DNA from: Gemmobacter sp.
GTDB taxonomy: Bacteria; Pseudomonadota; Alphaproteobacteria; Rhodobacterales; Rhodobacteraceae
DNA length: 64,000 bases
Direction: 5' to 3'
Assembly: GCF_034676705.1 (NCBI RefSeq)
Contig: NZ_JAUCBS010000013.1
Coordinates: 3,204,501-3,268,500, forward strand
Shown here: positions 17,363 to 26,497 of the stretch, piece after piece
Numbering within the stretch: position 1 is the stretch's first letter
Layout: each line of letters begins with the position of its first letter
Position numbers and translations under genes: made by a program
Notes under the pieces: model-generated
The model's database searches: none
Told to the model about the DNA's origin: nothing
Seen by the model: the letters and a program-made list of their open reading frames with translations, nothing else

Positions 17363-18106
17363 ATGCCCGACGACACCCCCAACCTCGCCTTGCCCTATAT
17401 CCTGCCCGGCCAGGCGCAAAAGCATGTCACCCACAACGAGGCCCTGCGCCTGCTCGACGCCATGGTGCAGCTCTCCGTCCTCGACCGCACCCGCACCGCA
17501 CCCCCTGCCAGCCCCACTGAGGGCGACCGGCATCTCGTGGCCGCAGGTGCCATCGGCGCCTGGGACGGCTGGGACGGCAGCATCGCCTTTCGGGTTGATG
17601 GTGCGTGGATCCGGCTCATCCCCCGCCCCGGCTGGCAGACCTGGGTCGAAGCGGAGGGCGTGCCGCTGATCCGGACCGCCAGCGCATGGTTGGCGCTGGA
17701 CGCGGCCATGGGCCTGATCACCCGATCCGCCAACGTCATCGTCGCGCGCGGCGCCCATGACAGCACCGTCGGCATGGCGGTGTTCGAGGAGACGCTCTCC
17801 GGCCTATCGGGGGCGGACAGCACCTCGAGCATCGTGATCCCGGCTGGCACCCTCCTGCTGGGCGTCTCGACCAGGACGCTCACCGCCATCACCGGCGCCA
17901 CCTCCTTCGATTGCGGCGTTGCTGGCGATATAGGCAAGTTTGGCGCGGCGTTGGGCATCGCCCCCGGCAGCAGCCATCTCGGAATCATCGCACCGGAACC
18001 CGTTCTCGCAGACACACCGGTTCTGCTGACCGCCAATGGCGGCCCCTTCACCGGCGGCGCCGTGCGCATCGCCATCCATACCCTGACCTGCGGTATTCCC
18101 GCCTGA
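17363..18106 (+). CDS. DUF2793 domain phage protein
   Basis: 247 residues starting MPDDTPNLALPYILPGQAQKH, the signature opening of DUF2793 proteins (LxLPYIxPxQAQKHVTHNEAL). These occur at the end of tail operons in Rhodobacteraceae prophages and gene transfer agent clusters and are thought to be surface or fiber accessory proteins. The C-terminal 120 residues form a separate beta-rich domain (AGTLLLGVSTRTLTAITGA). Start ATG 17363 has GAGGAG seven bases upstream. Confidence 0.8.
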   Translation: MPDDTPNLALPYILPGQAQKHVTHNEALRLLDAMVQLSVLDRTRTAPPASPTEGDRHLVAAGAIGAWDGWDGSIAFRVDGAWIRLIPRPGWQTWVEAEGVPLIRTASAWLALDAAMGLITRSANVIVARGAHDSTVGMAVFEETLSGLSGADSTSSIVIPAGTLLLGVSTRTLTAITGATSFDCGVAGDIGKFGAALGIAPGSSHLGIIAPEPVLADTPVLLTANGGPFTGGAVRIAIHTLTCGIPA

Positions 18107-18420
18107 AAACCTTTCAGAGCAGAAGAGATGGGCGATTCGCGAACAACGAGACCAGTCTTGGTGGTGGCCTTCGACAACGCTTGGGTTCTGTCTAGAAACG
18201 GATATCTGAGCGTGATCAAGCTGCTTTGGGTTGAACCGGGCCGGGCCGACGGACTCGCGGAAACGCCGAACTCCTCGACCGCGGCGTATCGCCCGGCCCG
18301 ATTCCAGGATTCACGGTGTCAACGAGCGGCAGGGATTCGCTGCAGATCGATGATGGCAGAAGCGGCCGTGCCTGTCCCATGTCGCTGATGGGCACAATTG
18401 TGCACCCGCCCCTCTGCCAA
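18107..18420 (+). other. No supported gene between prophage end and debris
   Basis: An 86-codon frame is open here, but its sequence is not protein-like and has no ribosome site. The prophage similarity ends at the DUF2793 stop. No attachment site was recognised. Confidence 0.4.
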
Positions 18421-18735
18421 TCATCCGGTCAACCTCACGCCATTCGGGCGGGGCCGACTGTCAGACGAGCATGCCTCCTTGGTCACCTTGTCGGCTATCC
18501 TCTTCAGGCATGTTGCCTTGGCTTGCTTCAGACCCTCGGCGATACCCAGGTGATCGAGGGCGCGAAACCATGGCCCATCGTGCCCGGCCGCCGCTAACCA
18601 AACCGTGCCTTTCGCGGTGGTGGACCCGTAGCGCGCCCAGCCGTCCGTTTCGCCCAAAGCGCGGTGATAGCCGTTCTGCCAGGCGACCTTCTGGCATTCC
18701 TGAGAGACAACGAAGCTCTGGGGCGACTGGATCAT
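18421..18735 (-). CDS. Hypothetical protein
   Basis: 104 residues from ATG 18735 (MIQSPQSFVVSQECQKVAWQ). Trp- and Gly-rich core: GWARYGSTTAKGTVWLAAAGHDGPWFRALDH. I do not recognise the family. The composition is protein-like and the frame is free of stops, so it may be an intact small gene or the remains of one; it lies in a debris zone beside an IS110 fragment. Confidence 0.4.
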   Translation of the reverse strand: MIQSPQSFVVSQECQKVAWQNGYHRALGETDGWARYGSTTAKGTVWLAAAGHDGPWFRALDHLGIAEGLKQAKATCLKRIADKVTKEACSSDSRPRPNGVRLTG

Positions 18736-18891
18736 CACCTGAACCTCATGATCCCAAGTTGAATGACATTTGCCCGCCGCTTGCGCCCGTTGGCCACGAA
18801 GCAAAGGGGAGTTGAAGCAGGCGCTCGATGGCATTTGCGGCCTGCAGAACGACCTGCGGTTGGAACGCGTTGAACGCCCCCTTGTAGCGGC

Positions 18892-19176
18892 TCAGGTACC
18901 CGCCTTCACCGGGATCAACGAAGGGGCCACCACAATACAGTCATGCCCCATCTCGAAAATCTGGCGATGGAGGCCATAGCCGCAAGGGCCCGCCTCATAG
19001 CAGAAATGCAGTTGCGCCCCGCCTGCGGCCAGTTTCTCAACCAGTTTGCGAACCTGATCGGGCCGGTGCGGCACCGTTCCCAAGTGGCGGACTTCACCGC
19101 CACGCTCGCCTTGCGCAATCGCTACCGAAATCGTCGCCTTGTGGACATCCAGCCCGATGAACGTGCTATTCTGCAT
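18892..19176 (-). pseudogene. IS110-family transposase, N-terminal fragment
   Basis: 94 residues: TFIGLDVHKATISVAIAQGE contains the first catalytic Asp of the DEDD nuclease domain of IS110-type transposases, and FCYEAGPCGYGLHRQI is the second block. Sequence then leaves the family after PSLIPVKAGT, before the rest of the catalytic domain, so the element is dead. It is the left-hand neighbour of the catabolic operon's promoter region and reads away from it. Confidence 0.8.
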
Positions 19177-19312
19177 GTGGTCTCTCCCCCATTCTTGAGG
19201 CTCGGCGCCCGCCAGCCAGGCGCAACCCTCGAACGGAGAATGCCGCAGGAGAGGCCACCAACCCAGTCAGCTCAGGGCCCGATCATGGGGTCTAAGGCTC
19301 GACTCTCCAGTA

Positions 19313-19348
19313 TCCCATATTGGGACGCCAGCGCGGGACGGCATCCCG
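19313..19348 (+). promoter_or_regulatory. Paired inverted repeats, candidate enhancer for the sigma54 activator
   Basis: TCCCA-TAT-TGGGA at 19313-19325 and CGGGA-CGGCA-TCCCG at 19334-19348. Centres are 22 bases apart, about two helical turns, and lie about 80-110 bases upstream of the -24/-12 promoter, the normal place for an activator's upstream binding sites. Function is inferred. Confidence 0.45.
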
Positions 19349-19377
19349 AAATGAGATGGAAAAAAATCGCATTCAAT

Positions 19378-19390
19378 ATTCAAGTTATTG
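19378..19390 (+). promoter_or_regulatory. IHF-like site
   Basis: ATTCAAGTTATTG fits the IHF consensus WATCAANNNNTTR with one mismatch, in an A/T-rich stretch between the candidate enhancer and the promoter. It also contains the inverted repeat TTCAA-GTTA-TTGAA. DNA bending here would suit a sigma54 promoter. Confidence 0.35.
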
Positions 19391-19421
19391 AAATTCTTAT
19401 GAGCACCCAGTCCGGCCGGTG

Positions 19422-19438
19422 TTGGCGCCATTTCTGCA
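19422..19438 (+). promoter_or_regulatory. Sigma54 (-24/-12) promoter of the catabolic operon
   Basis: TTGGCGCCATTTCTGCA: GG at 19424-19425 and GC at 19436-19437 are exactly 12 bases apart, with YTGGC and TGCA blocks matching consensus YTGGCACG-N4-TTGCW. Transcription would begin near 19449, 27 bases before the first start codon, just ahead of the AAAGGGAGGA ribosome site. The operon encodes its own sigma54 and activator, which supports the call. Confidence 0.7.
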
Positions 19439-19475
19439 TACAGGGAGGTACAGAACAACGAAAGGGAGGAATTCG

Positions 19476-20264
19476 ATGTCTGGACCGAGAATGACTGTGG
19501 TGGATTGCGGGCCGCTGACGCTGGAGAAGGCAAAGCTGGTCACGATGGCGGCCGGGACTGTCTCTATCCCCTCCACGGTCGCGATCTTTGACCATCCGAA
19601 GCACGGCGTGATCCTTTGGGACACGGGCTGCTGGGAGGACGTGGCCGAACCCGACGGGCCGAATGCCTATTGGGGGCAGGGAATCAAGACCGCGTTCGGC
19701 GCCGAGGCCTTCACCCGCGACATGGCGATCAACAAGCGGTTGGACAAGCTGGGCATCAAGACGAGCGACGTGAAGTATGTGATCTATTCGCACCTTCACC
19801 TCGATCACGCGGGCGGCATGAGCTATTTCCCGAACGCCGTGCATGTGATGCAACGCGACGAATTGCGTTATGCGCTTTGCCCCGATCCGTGGATCCGCCC
19901 GGTCTATGTGCAGGCTGACTTCCGCGATTTGCACAAGCTGAACATCCTTGAGGTCGACGGCGACTACGACTTGTTCGGCGACGGCACCTTCCGGCTGATC
20001 AAGGCTCCGGGCCATGCGCCCGGGATGCAGTGCCTGATGGTGACGCTGCCGCAGCGTGGCCGGTTCATCTTGGGCGGCGACATCGCCCACCAGCGCGATC
20101 AGTTCGAGGCGATGATCCCGATGCCGTGGGACTTCAGCTGCAACCTGATGAGCCAGTCGCGCACCAAGATCAAACAGCTTGAGCGGGCCGGCGTGCAGAT
20201 GTTTCTGTGCCACGAGCCGGCCGAATTTGCCGCGCTGCCGGGCAACGGAACCTGGTGGGAATAA
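19476..20264 (+). CDS. Metallo-beta-lactamase-fold lactonase (AiiA/BlcC-like)
   Basis: 262 residues. The dinuclear zinc motif HLHLDH is at 106-111, with further ligands His180 (PGHAPG) and Asp202 (GGDIAH). Length and motifs match N-acyl-homoserine or gamma-butyrolactone lactonases such as AiiA and Agrobacterium BlcC/AttM. As the first gene of an operon with a Baeyer-Villiger monooxygenase, its likely job is to open the lactone that enzyme makes, not quorum quenching, though that stays possible. No signal peptide, so cytoplasmic. ATG 19476 follows a strong ribosome site. Confidence 0.85.
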   Translation: MSGPRMTVVDCGPLTLEKAKLVTMAAGTVSIPSTVAIFDHPKHGVILWDTGCWEDVAEPDGPNAYWGQGIKTAFGAEAFTRDMAINKRLDKLGIKTSDVKYVIYSHLHLDHAGGMSYFPNAVHVMQRDELRYALCPDPWIRPVYVQADFRDLHKLNILEVDGDYDLFGDGTFRLIKAPGHAPGMQCLMVTLPQRGRFILGGDIAHQRDQFEAMIPMPWDFSCNLMSQSRTKIKQLERAGVQMFLCHEPAEFAALPGNGTWWE

Positions 20265-20287
20265 TGGTGCAGAGGAGGGAGAGCAAG

Positions 20288-21928
20288 ATGAAGAACAAGG
20301 CACCCAACAATACCGCCGATCTGGACGTGCTGATCGTCGGGGCCGGTTTCGCCGGGCTTTACCAACTGAAGCACCTGCGCGACCGCGGTTATAATGTGAA
20401 ACTGTTCGATGCGGGCGCCGACATCGGCGGCGTCTGGCACTGGAACTGCTATCCGGGCGCGCGCGTCGACTCGAACGGGGCGATCTATCAATATTCCGAC
20501 CCCGAGCTGTGGAAGGGCTGGGACTACAGCGAAAAGTTCCCGTCCTGGAAAGAGGTGCGCGAATACTTCAATTATGTCGACAGCAAGTGGCACCTGCGCA
20601 AGGATTGCCAGTTCAACACCCGCGTCACCGGCGCGACCTTTGACGAGGCGACCAACACCTGGACCGTGACCGCCCAGGACGGAAAGACCACCACCTGCCG
20701 CTGGTTCCTCTTGTGCACGGGCTTTGCCTCCAAGCCGATGATCCCTGACTACAAGGGCAAGGCCGACTTCAAGGGTATCTCGACCCACACCGCCCTCTGG
20801 CCGCAGGGCGGCATCGACATGAAGGGCAAGCGCGTGGCCGTGATCGGCACCGGTGCCAGCGCCGTTCAGGTCATCCAGGAGGCCAGCAAGGAAGCCTCGC
20901 AGCTGACCATCTTCCAGCGCACCCCGAACCTGACGATCCCGATGCGGCAGGAGAAGATCTCGAAAGAGGAAAACGCCCGCCTCAAGGCCGAAAAGTATCA
21001 GGACTGGCTGGACGGGCGCGAGCGCAACTTTGCTGGGTTCGAGTTCGACTTCTACCCCAAGGCGGCCGCCGACTGCACCCCTGAGGAGCGCGACGCGGTG
21101 TTTCGCGAGGTCTGGCAGACCGGTGCCTTCAACTGGTGGCTGGGCAACCTGAACGACGTTCTGGTAAACCCGGAATCGAACCTCGCTCAGTACAACTTCT
21201 GGCGCGATGAGACCCGCAAGCGGATCAAGAACCCCGCCCTGCATGAGGTTCTGGCTCCGACCATGCCGCCCCACCCCTATGGCGTCAAACGTCCCTGCCT
21301 CGAGCAGTGGTATTACGAGATCTTCTCCCAGGACAATGTTGATCTGGTCGATCTGAAGAAAGAGCCGATCGTCACCATCACGGAAACCGGCCTGATTGCC
21401 GGGGACCGGACCTTCGAGTTCGACATCCTGATCTATGCCACCGGCTTTGATGCGGTGTCGGGGGGGCTGGTGCAGATCGACATCAAGGGCACCGACGGGC
21501 GCAATCTGGCCACGCATTGGGCCGATGGCATCAAGACCCATCTTGGTATGGCCAGCCCCGACTTCCCGAACCTGCTGTTCCTTTATGGGCCGCAAAGCCC
21601 GTCTGGGTTCTGCAACGGTCCGACCTGTGCGGAAAAACAGGGCGACTGGATGATCCGTTTCATCGAGGACATGACCGCGCAGGGCACCGTGCGGGCCGAG
21701 GTGACGGGCGAGGCGGCAGATGCTTGGGCCAAGGGAGCCCATGACATCATCAACATGACGCTCTTCCCGCAGGCCAACAGCTGGTATGTGGGCGCCAACG
21801 TCCCCGGCAAAAAGCGCGAGATCCTGGTCTATCCGGGCGGTCTTCCCAGCTATCTGCAGCTTGTGAACAAGAACCGGGAAGAGGGCTATCCCGGCTTCCA
21901 GTTCGAGCGCGTGACCGAGATGGCCTGA
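20288..21928 (+). CDS. Baeyer-Villiger monooxygenase (flavin, NADPH)
   Basis: 546 residues. FAD site GAGFAG at 18-23, the type I Baeyer-Villiger fingerprint FKGISTHTALWP at 161-172 (consensus FxGxxxHxxxWP), and NADPH site GTGASA at 187-192. It should insert oxygen beside a ketone carbonyl to give an ester or lactone. Length is normal for cyclohexanone/cyclopentanone monooxygenases. It starts 23 bases after the lactonase gene. Substrate cannot be read from sequence, but pairing with a lactonase favours cyclic ketones. Confidence 0.9.
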   Translation: MKNKAPNNTADLDVLIVGAGFAGLYQLKHLRDRGYNVKLFDAGADIGGVWHWNCYPGARVDSNGAIYQYSDPELWKGWDYSEKFPSWKEVREYFNYVDSKWHLRKDCQFNTRVTGATFDEATNTWTVTAQDGKTTTCRWFLLCTGFASKPMIPDYKGKADFKGISTHTALWPQGGIDMKGKRVAVIGTGASAVQVIQEASKEASQLTIFQRTPNLTIPMRQEKISKEENARLKAEKYQDWLDGRERNFAGFEFDFYPKAAADCTPEERDAVFREVWQTGAFNWWLGNLNDVLVNPESNLAQYNFWRDETRKRIKNPALHEVLAPTMPPHPYGVKRPCLEQWYYEIFSQDNVDLVDLKKEPIVTITETGLIAGDRTFEFDILIYATGFDAVSGGLVQIDIKGTDGRNLATHWADGIKTHLGMASPDFPNLLFLYGPQSPSGFCNGPTCAEKQGDWMIRFIEDMTAQGTVRAEVTGEAADAWAKGAHDIINMTLFPQANSWYVGANVPGKKREILVYPGGLPSYLQLVNKNREEGYPGFQFERVTEMA

Positions 21929-21937
21929 AGGCCCTGT

Positions 21938-21960
21938 CGGGGGGCTTGATTGGCCCCCCG
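21938..21960 (+). other. Intergenic hairpin between monooxygenase and dehydrogenase genes
   Basis: CGGGGGGC and GCCCCCCG form a perfect 8-base stem with a 7-base loop, ten bases after the monooxygenase stop and without a T run. It is more likely an mRNA-stabilising or attenuating element than a full terminator, since the next gene has its own ribosome site (CGGAGG) close behind. Confidence 0.5.
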
Positions 21961-21982
21961 GCTGCCGCATCGGAGGAAAACC

Positions 21983-23140
21983 ATGACAGAACTGACATTC
22001 ATGACGCCCCCGCGCATCATCTGCGCACCGGGAGCGCTGGCCCGCTTGGGCGACTGCGCAGCCAGCCTTGGCGGAACACGCGCCTTTATCGTAACCGATC
22101 CGGGGCTGACGCGGCTGGGGTATGACGCGCGCGCCCTTGCCGCGCTTGAGACTCGCGGGATTTCTGGCGCAGTCTTTGACAGGGTCGAGGCCGATCCGCC
22201 TTACGCTGTGGTACGCGAGGCGGTAGCGGCGGCTCGCGCTTCCGGGGCCGATCTGGTGATCGGTCTAGGGGGCGGCAGCTCGATGGACACCGCCAAGGTG
22301 GTGGCGCTCGCGCTGAACTCGGATCAGACGCTGGATGAAATGGTGGGCACTGAACAGGCCACTGGCACCCGCCTGCCGCTGATCTGTGTGCCGACGACGG
22401 CGGGTACCGGCTCTGAAGTGACATTCGTTTCGGTGCTGACCAGTGAAGAGGGGCTGAAAAAGGCGATCTACTCGTCAAAGATCCTGCCCGACGTGGCGCT
22501 TCTGGATGCCGAGTTGACGCTGGGCATGCCGCCCCATGTCACCGCCGCCCCGGCGCTGGATGCCATGGTGCATGCGGTCGAGGCCTATACTTCCCGTACC
22601 CGCAAGAACCCGATCTCGGACGCATTGGCGATCAAGGCGCTGCAGTTGCTGACAGCGAATTTCGACACGGTGCTGACCGATGGACATAACGTTCAGGCCC
22701 GCAGCGACATGCTTCTGGGCTCGATGATGGCGGGGATGGCCTTTGTGAACGCCTCGGTGGGGGCGGTGCATGCACTCTCTTACCCCTTGGGCGCGCGGTT
22801 CCATGTGCCCCACGGCCATTCCAACGCGCTGGTGATGGGGCCGGTGTTCCGCTTCAACATCCCGGCGGCCAAGACGCTTTATGCCGAGCTCGCCGCGATC
22901 ACCCTGCCGGAGCGTCAGTTCAACGCCGACGAGGATGCCGCCAACGCCTTTGTCGACACGCTTGAGGCGATGCTGGCGCGCAGCGGTCTGCAAACCCGGA
23001 TGGCGCCGCTGGGCGTGACAGAGGCTGACATCGGGCCGATGGCGCGCGAAGTGACCGAAAAGATCACCCGGTTGATCGCCACCAACCCGCGTGACATGAC
23101 CTATGATGAGGTCGTGGCCATGTATCGCTCGGTCTTGTGA
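21983..23140 (+). CDS. Iron-containing alcohol dehydrogenase (hydroxyacid dehydrogenase type)
   Basis: 385 residues of the group III alcohol dehydrogenase family. NAD site GLGGGSSMD at about 95-102; metal ligands Asp193, His197, His263 and His277 in DAMVHAVEAY, AVHALSYPLG and HVPHGHSN. This family includes 4-hydroxybutyrate dehydrogenases such as BlcB. In context it would oxidise the hydroxyacid made by the lactonase to a semialdehyde, or feed cyclic alcohols into the monooxygenase. It ends eight bases before the aldehyde dehydrogenase start. Confidence 0.88.
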   Translation: MTELTFMTPPRIICAPGALARLGDCAASLGGTRAFIVTDPGLTRLGYDARALAALETRGISGAVFDRVEADPPYAVVREAVAAARASGADLVIGLGGGSSMDTAKVVALALNSDQTLDEMVGTEQATGTRLPLICVPTTAGTGSEVTFVSVLTSEEGLKKAIYSSKILPDVALLDAELTLGMPPHVTAAPALDAMVHAVEAYTSRTRKNPISDALAIKALQLLTANFDTVLTDGHNVQARSDMLLGSMMAGMAFVNASVGAVHALSYPLGARFHVPHGHSNALVMGPVFRFNIPAAKTLYAELAAITLPERQFNADEDAANAFVDTLEAMLARSGLQTRMAPLGVTEADIGPMAREVTEKITRLIATNPRDMTYDEVVAMYRSVL

Positions 23141-23147
23141 GGCTGCG

Positions 23148-24576
23148 ATGGACAGGTTTCTGAACAAGATCGGCCGGGATTGGCGCGGCACCGCATTCCA
23201 GCCAAACATCAACCCCTCGGACACGGGCGATGTGATCGGCGAATTCGCCCGCGCTACGGTTGAGGACACGCGCGAGGCGATTGCTGCCGCCCGCGCGGCC
23301 CAACCGATCTGGGCCGCCATGACGCCCTATGCCCGCGGCCAGATCCTGCGCCGGGCGGCCGATCTGGTATCGGCCCGCAAGGACGCGCTGGGCAGGGCCT
23401 TGTCGCGCGAAGAGGGCAAGACATTGGCCGAGGGTGTCGCCGAGGCGGGGCGCACCGCCCAGATCCTTGACTTCTTCGCCGCCGAAGCGGTGCGGATCAC
23501 CGGCGAGGCGCTGGCCTCCGTGCGCCCCGGCGTCGAGGTGACGGTGCAGCGCGAAGCTCTGGGCGTGGTGGGCATCATCACGCCGTGGAACTTTCCGCTG
23601 GCCATCCCGGCGTGGAAGATCGCGCCCGCGCTGTGCTACGGTAATGCGGTCGTCTTCAAGCCGGCCGAGCTGGTGCCCCATTCGGCCCATGCGCTGGTGT
23701 CGATCCTGCACGAGGCGGGGCTGCCCGACGGTGTGCTGAACCTCGTCAGCGGGCCGGGGTCGGTTGTGGGCGAAGAGATCGCGCAGAACCGCGAAGTCGA
23801 TGCGGTCTCGTTCACTGGTTCGGTCGAGACGGGGCGGCGGCTGGCCACGATCTGCGCCGCACGCTTTTGCAAGGTGCAACTCGAGATGGGCGGCAAGAAC
23901 CCCCTTGTGGTGCTGGATGACGCGGACCTTGATCAGGCGGTGGATTGTGCGATCAGCGGTGCCTTCTTTTCGACCGGACAGCGTTGTACCGCCTCCTCGC
24001 GGCTGATCGTTCAGGACGGGATCCACGACCGTTTTGTGGAGGCCATGCAACAGCGCATGGCCGCGTTGAAGGTGGGCAATGCGCTGGACCCTGCGACCCA
24101 GATCGGCCCGGTGATCGACGCGCGCCAGTTGCGCACCGATCTGGGCTATATTGAGCTTGCTCGCTCGGAAGGCGCGACGCTGGCCTGTGGGGGCATACCT
24201 ATGGAAGGTCCGGGCTTTTTTTTTGACGCCCGCGCTTTTGACCGGCTCGCGCAATGACATGCGTAGCGCCCGCGAAGAGATTTTCGGCCCCGTCGCCAGC
24301 GTCATTCGCGCGGGCGACTTTGACGAGGCGCTGTATCTTGCCAATGACACCGACTTTGGCTTGACGGCGGGCATCTGTACCACCAGTTTGAAATATGCTC
24401 ACACGTTCAAGGCGCGGGCCCGCGCGGGCATGGTCATGGTGAATGTGCCGACCGCGGGTGTGGATTTCCATGTGCCGTTCGGCGGAACGAAGGGGTCAAG
24501 TTATGGCGCGCGGGAACAGGGGCGCGCAGCTGTGGAGTTCTATACAAGTATCAAGACAGCTTACATGGCACCATGA
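23148..24576 (+). pseudogene. NAD(P)-aldehyde dehydrogenase, frameshifted at a T9 run
   Basis: The first frame (23148-24257) carries most of the enzyme: GIITPWNFPLAIPAWK, catalytic Glu in LEMGGKNP and catalytic Cys in GQRCTASS. It breaks at a run of nine T's (24226-24234); with eight T's the reading would go on as GFFLTPALLTGSRNDMRSAREEIFGPV in the frame ending at 24576, giving a normal enzyme of about 475 residues. Like succinate-semialdehyde dehydrogenases (BlcA, GabD) it would finish the route to a diacid. The break may be a true mutation, a sequencing error, or be bypassed by polymerase slippage on the T run. Confidence 0.8.
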
Positions 24577-24621
24577 GGGGCATCTGGCCATTCGTTAGTT
24601 ACTGTGTTGGGAGGCGCGGTA

Positions 24622-26496
24622 ATGCAGAAAATGGAGCTCGACAGGATCGGATCACGGGAATACGCGAGGGAGGTCGCGCAAATCTGGGACCGACTTTTAG
24701 GAGATTACGAAGTCGAGGCACCCGGCGTGCGCGATGTGGTCTATAAGTCCTGGCTTCGATGCAAACAGATTGGTGTGGATCCGCTGAAGCGGGCTGCCCC
24801 AAAGACTCCCACGCACGTGGCGCCTTCGGGAAATGTCAGTGAGGAGCGGTTGCGGTCGGTCATGCGGTCGTCTCTGGAAGCGGTAGCGCCATTTCTCAGT
24901 GAGGCGAAATCGGTTCTGATCGGCACCGGACACAACGGTCTGATCTTCAGTTCTCAAGGTGACGTGCGCCTTGCGGAGGGTCTAGCCGAGAACTCGGTCG
25001 TGGAAGGGGCCATGTGGGATGAAACTCACGTCGGCACAAATGCCATCGGCACCGCGCTGGCCGTTGGCGGTAAGGTCATGATCCATGGTGAAGAGCATTT
25101 CTGTAACGCTGGAAAGCAGTGGAGTTGCGCCGCCGATGTTATCCGCGACCCGGTTGATCGATCCATTCTGGGCGTGGTCGATCTCACGGGGCCAGCGGAG
25201 TCGATCTCGCTGAGAGCGAACGCGCTTATTGCCGCAGTGGTCGAGCGTGCCGAAAGTGAGCTGGCCCGGCTGGACCTCATGGACCAGATCAAGTTGATAG
25301 ATTCTTTCCATCAGCGCAGCCCCCTGGGCGAAGGGTTGATCCTTGTCGACAGGCGCGGTCTGGTGGTGCGCCGCAGCTTTCAAACCCGGTTCGACAAGGC
25401 CAATGTTCGCCAAGGTGATTTTCTTTCCGGACTCAAGGGCTTGCCCTGCGAAAGTTGGACCTTGGACCTTTTGCATGACGCGCTGCATGACGGCGAGGTG
25501 GAATGGATACGCAACGAGGACGATGACGTCATCGGAGCGGCGATTCACGTCGCCCGGTCGCCCGTGCGCGCCGCGTCGAAGTCTGATCTGCCCCTGCAAT
25601 TGAAAGCACTTGTCGGATCCTCACCTTCAATAGAGCCGGTGATCCGTGAGGCGGCGATTATTTCCAAACGCAACGTGCCAGTTATGATTACGGGGGAAAC
25701 CGGCACTGGCAAGGACGTGCTGGCCAATGCCATACACCTTTCGGGTGATCGGGCGGACAAGCCCTTCATCTCGGTGAATTGTGCCGCCATCCCGCGAGAT
25801 CTTATCGGGGTCGAACTGTTTGGCTATGTAGAAGGGGCTTTTACCGGGACGCGAAAAGGCGGCATGTCGGGCCGGGTCGAAGATGCCGACCGAGGCACGC
25901 TTTTCTTGGACGAAATCGGGGATATGCCGATAGAGTTGCAACCCTATCTCCTGAGGGTTTTGGAAAGTGGTGCGGTATCGCGGCTTGGCGAAAGCCGACA
26001 GCGCAAGGTAGACATCCGTATCATCGCCGCCACCAACCAGCCACTGAAAGAACTCATGGAGCAGGGGCGCTTCAGGCGTGATCTGTACTATCGACTGAAC
26101 GTGGCCAGGCTCCATCTTCCGCCCCTGCGTGAGCGCAGGTCTGATATTCCGCATCTGGTGGAGCGGCTCTATGCCCAGATTCACGCCTGTCCTGCGGGGC
26201 ACACCATACCGCACGGCGTTGTCGAGCAGCTGTCAAATCGCGATCTTCCAGGCAATATCCGCGAGTTACGCTCATTGGTGGAGCGCGTCGCGGCAGGCCT
26301 GTCGCTCGATGAACCAAGTGCCATGGCTGAGCCCGCGGGAACTCCGGCAACAACTCTTGCTGCAGTCGAACGCGATTTGATTCTGTCTTGCCTTGATCGC
26401 AACAATGGCAATGTCGGACGCGTGGCTGAAGAACTTTCGATTCCCAGATCGACGCTTTATCGCAAACTGGCGCAGTACCGCGAAAGTCACGGTTGA
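24622..26496 (+). CDS. Sigma54-dependent activator, AcoR type (GAF-AAA+-Fis)
   Basis: 624 residues: N-terminal region and GAF-like sensor (about 60-215), AAA+ ATPase with Walker A GETGTGKD at 358-365, Walker B GTLFLDEIGD at 425-434, and a C-terminal Fis helix-turn-helix (NVGRVAEELSIPRSTLYRKL). The sigma54-contact loop reads GAFTGT at 405-410 where the rule is GAFTGA. It should bind upstream of the operon and open sigma54 promoters in response to a substrate or intermediate. It starts 45 bases after the aldehyde dehydrogenase gene with GGGAGG upstream. Confidence 0.9.
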   Translation: MQKMELDRIGSREYAREVAQIWDRLLGDYEVEAPGVRDVVYKSWLRCKQIGVDPLKRAAPKTPTHVAPSGNVSEERLRSVMRSSLEAVAPFLSEAKSVLIGTGHNGLIFSSQGDVRLAEGLAENSVVEGAMWDETHVGTNAIGTALAVGGKVMIHGEEHFCNAGKQWSCAADVIRDPVDRSILGVVDLTGPAESISLRANALIAAVVERAESELARLDLMDQIKLIDSFHQRSPLGEGLILVDRRGLVVRRSFQTRFDKANVRQGDFLSGLKGLPCESWTLDLLHDALHDGEVEWIRNEDDDVIGAAIHVARSPVRAASKSDLPLQLKALVGSSPSIEPVIREAAIISKRNVPVMITGETGTGKDVLANAIHLSGDRADKPFISVNCAAIPRDLIGVELFGYVEGAFTGTRKGGMSGRVEDADRGTLFLDEIGDMPIELQPYLLRVLESGAVSRLGESRQRKVDIRIIAATNQPLKELMEQGRFRRDLYYRLNVARLHLPPLRERRSDIPHLVERLYAQIHACPAGHTIPHGVVEQLSNRDLPGNIRELRSLVERVAAGLSLDEPSAMAEPAGTPATTLAAVERDLILSCLDRNNGNVGRVAEELSIPRSTLYRKLAQYRESHG

Positions 26497-26497
26497 C

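Noticed and set aside
18128..18388. 86-codon frame after the prophage
   Set aside because: No ribosome site, no family features, uneven composition.
19476..20264. Quorum-quenching lactonase as the main role
   Set aside because: Motifs allow it, but the operon with a Baeyer-Villiger monooxygenase and two dehydrogenases favours a catabolic lactonase; no acyl-homoserine-lactone genes are nearby.
26393..26497. Longer N-terminus for the sigma54 factor
   Set aside because: The extension overlaps the activator's HTH coding region in another frame and has no RpoN-like sequence; ATG 26498 one base after the stop fits better.
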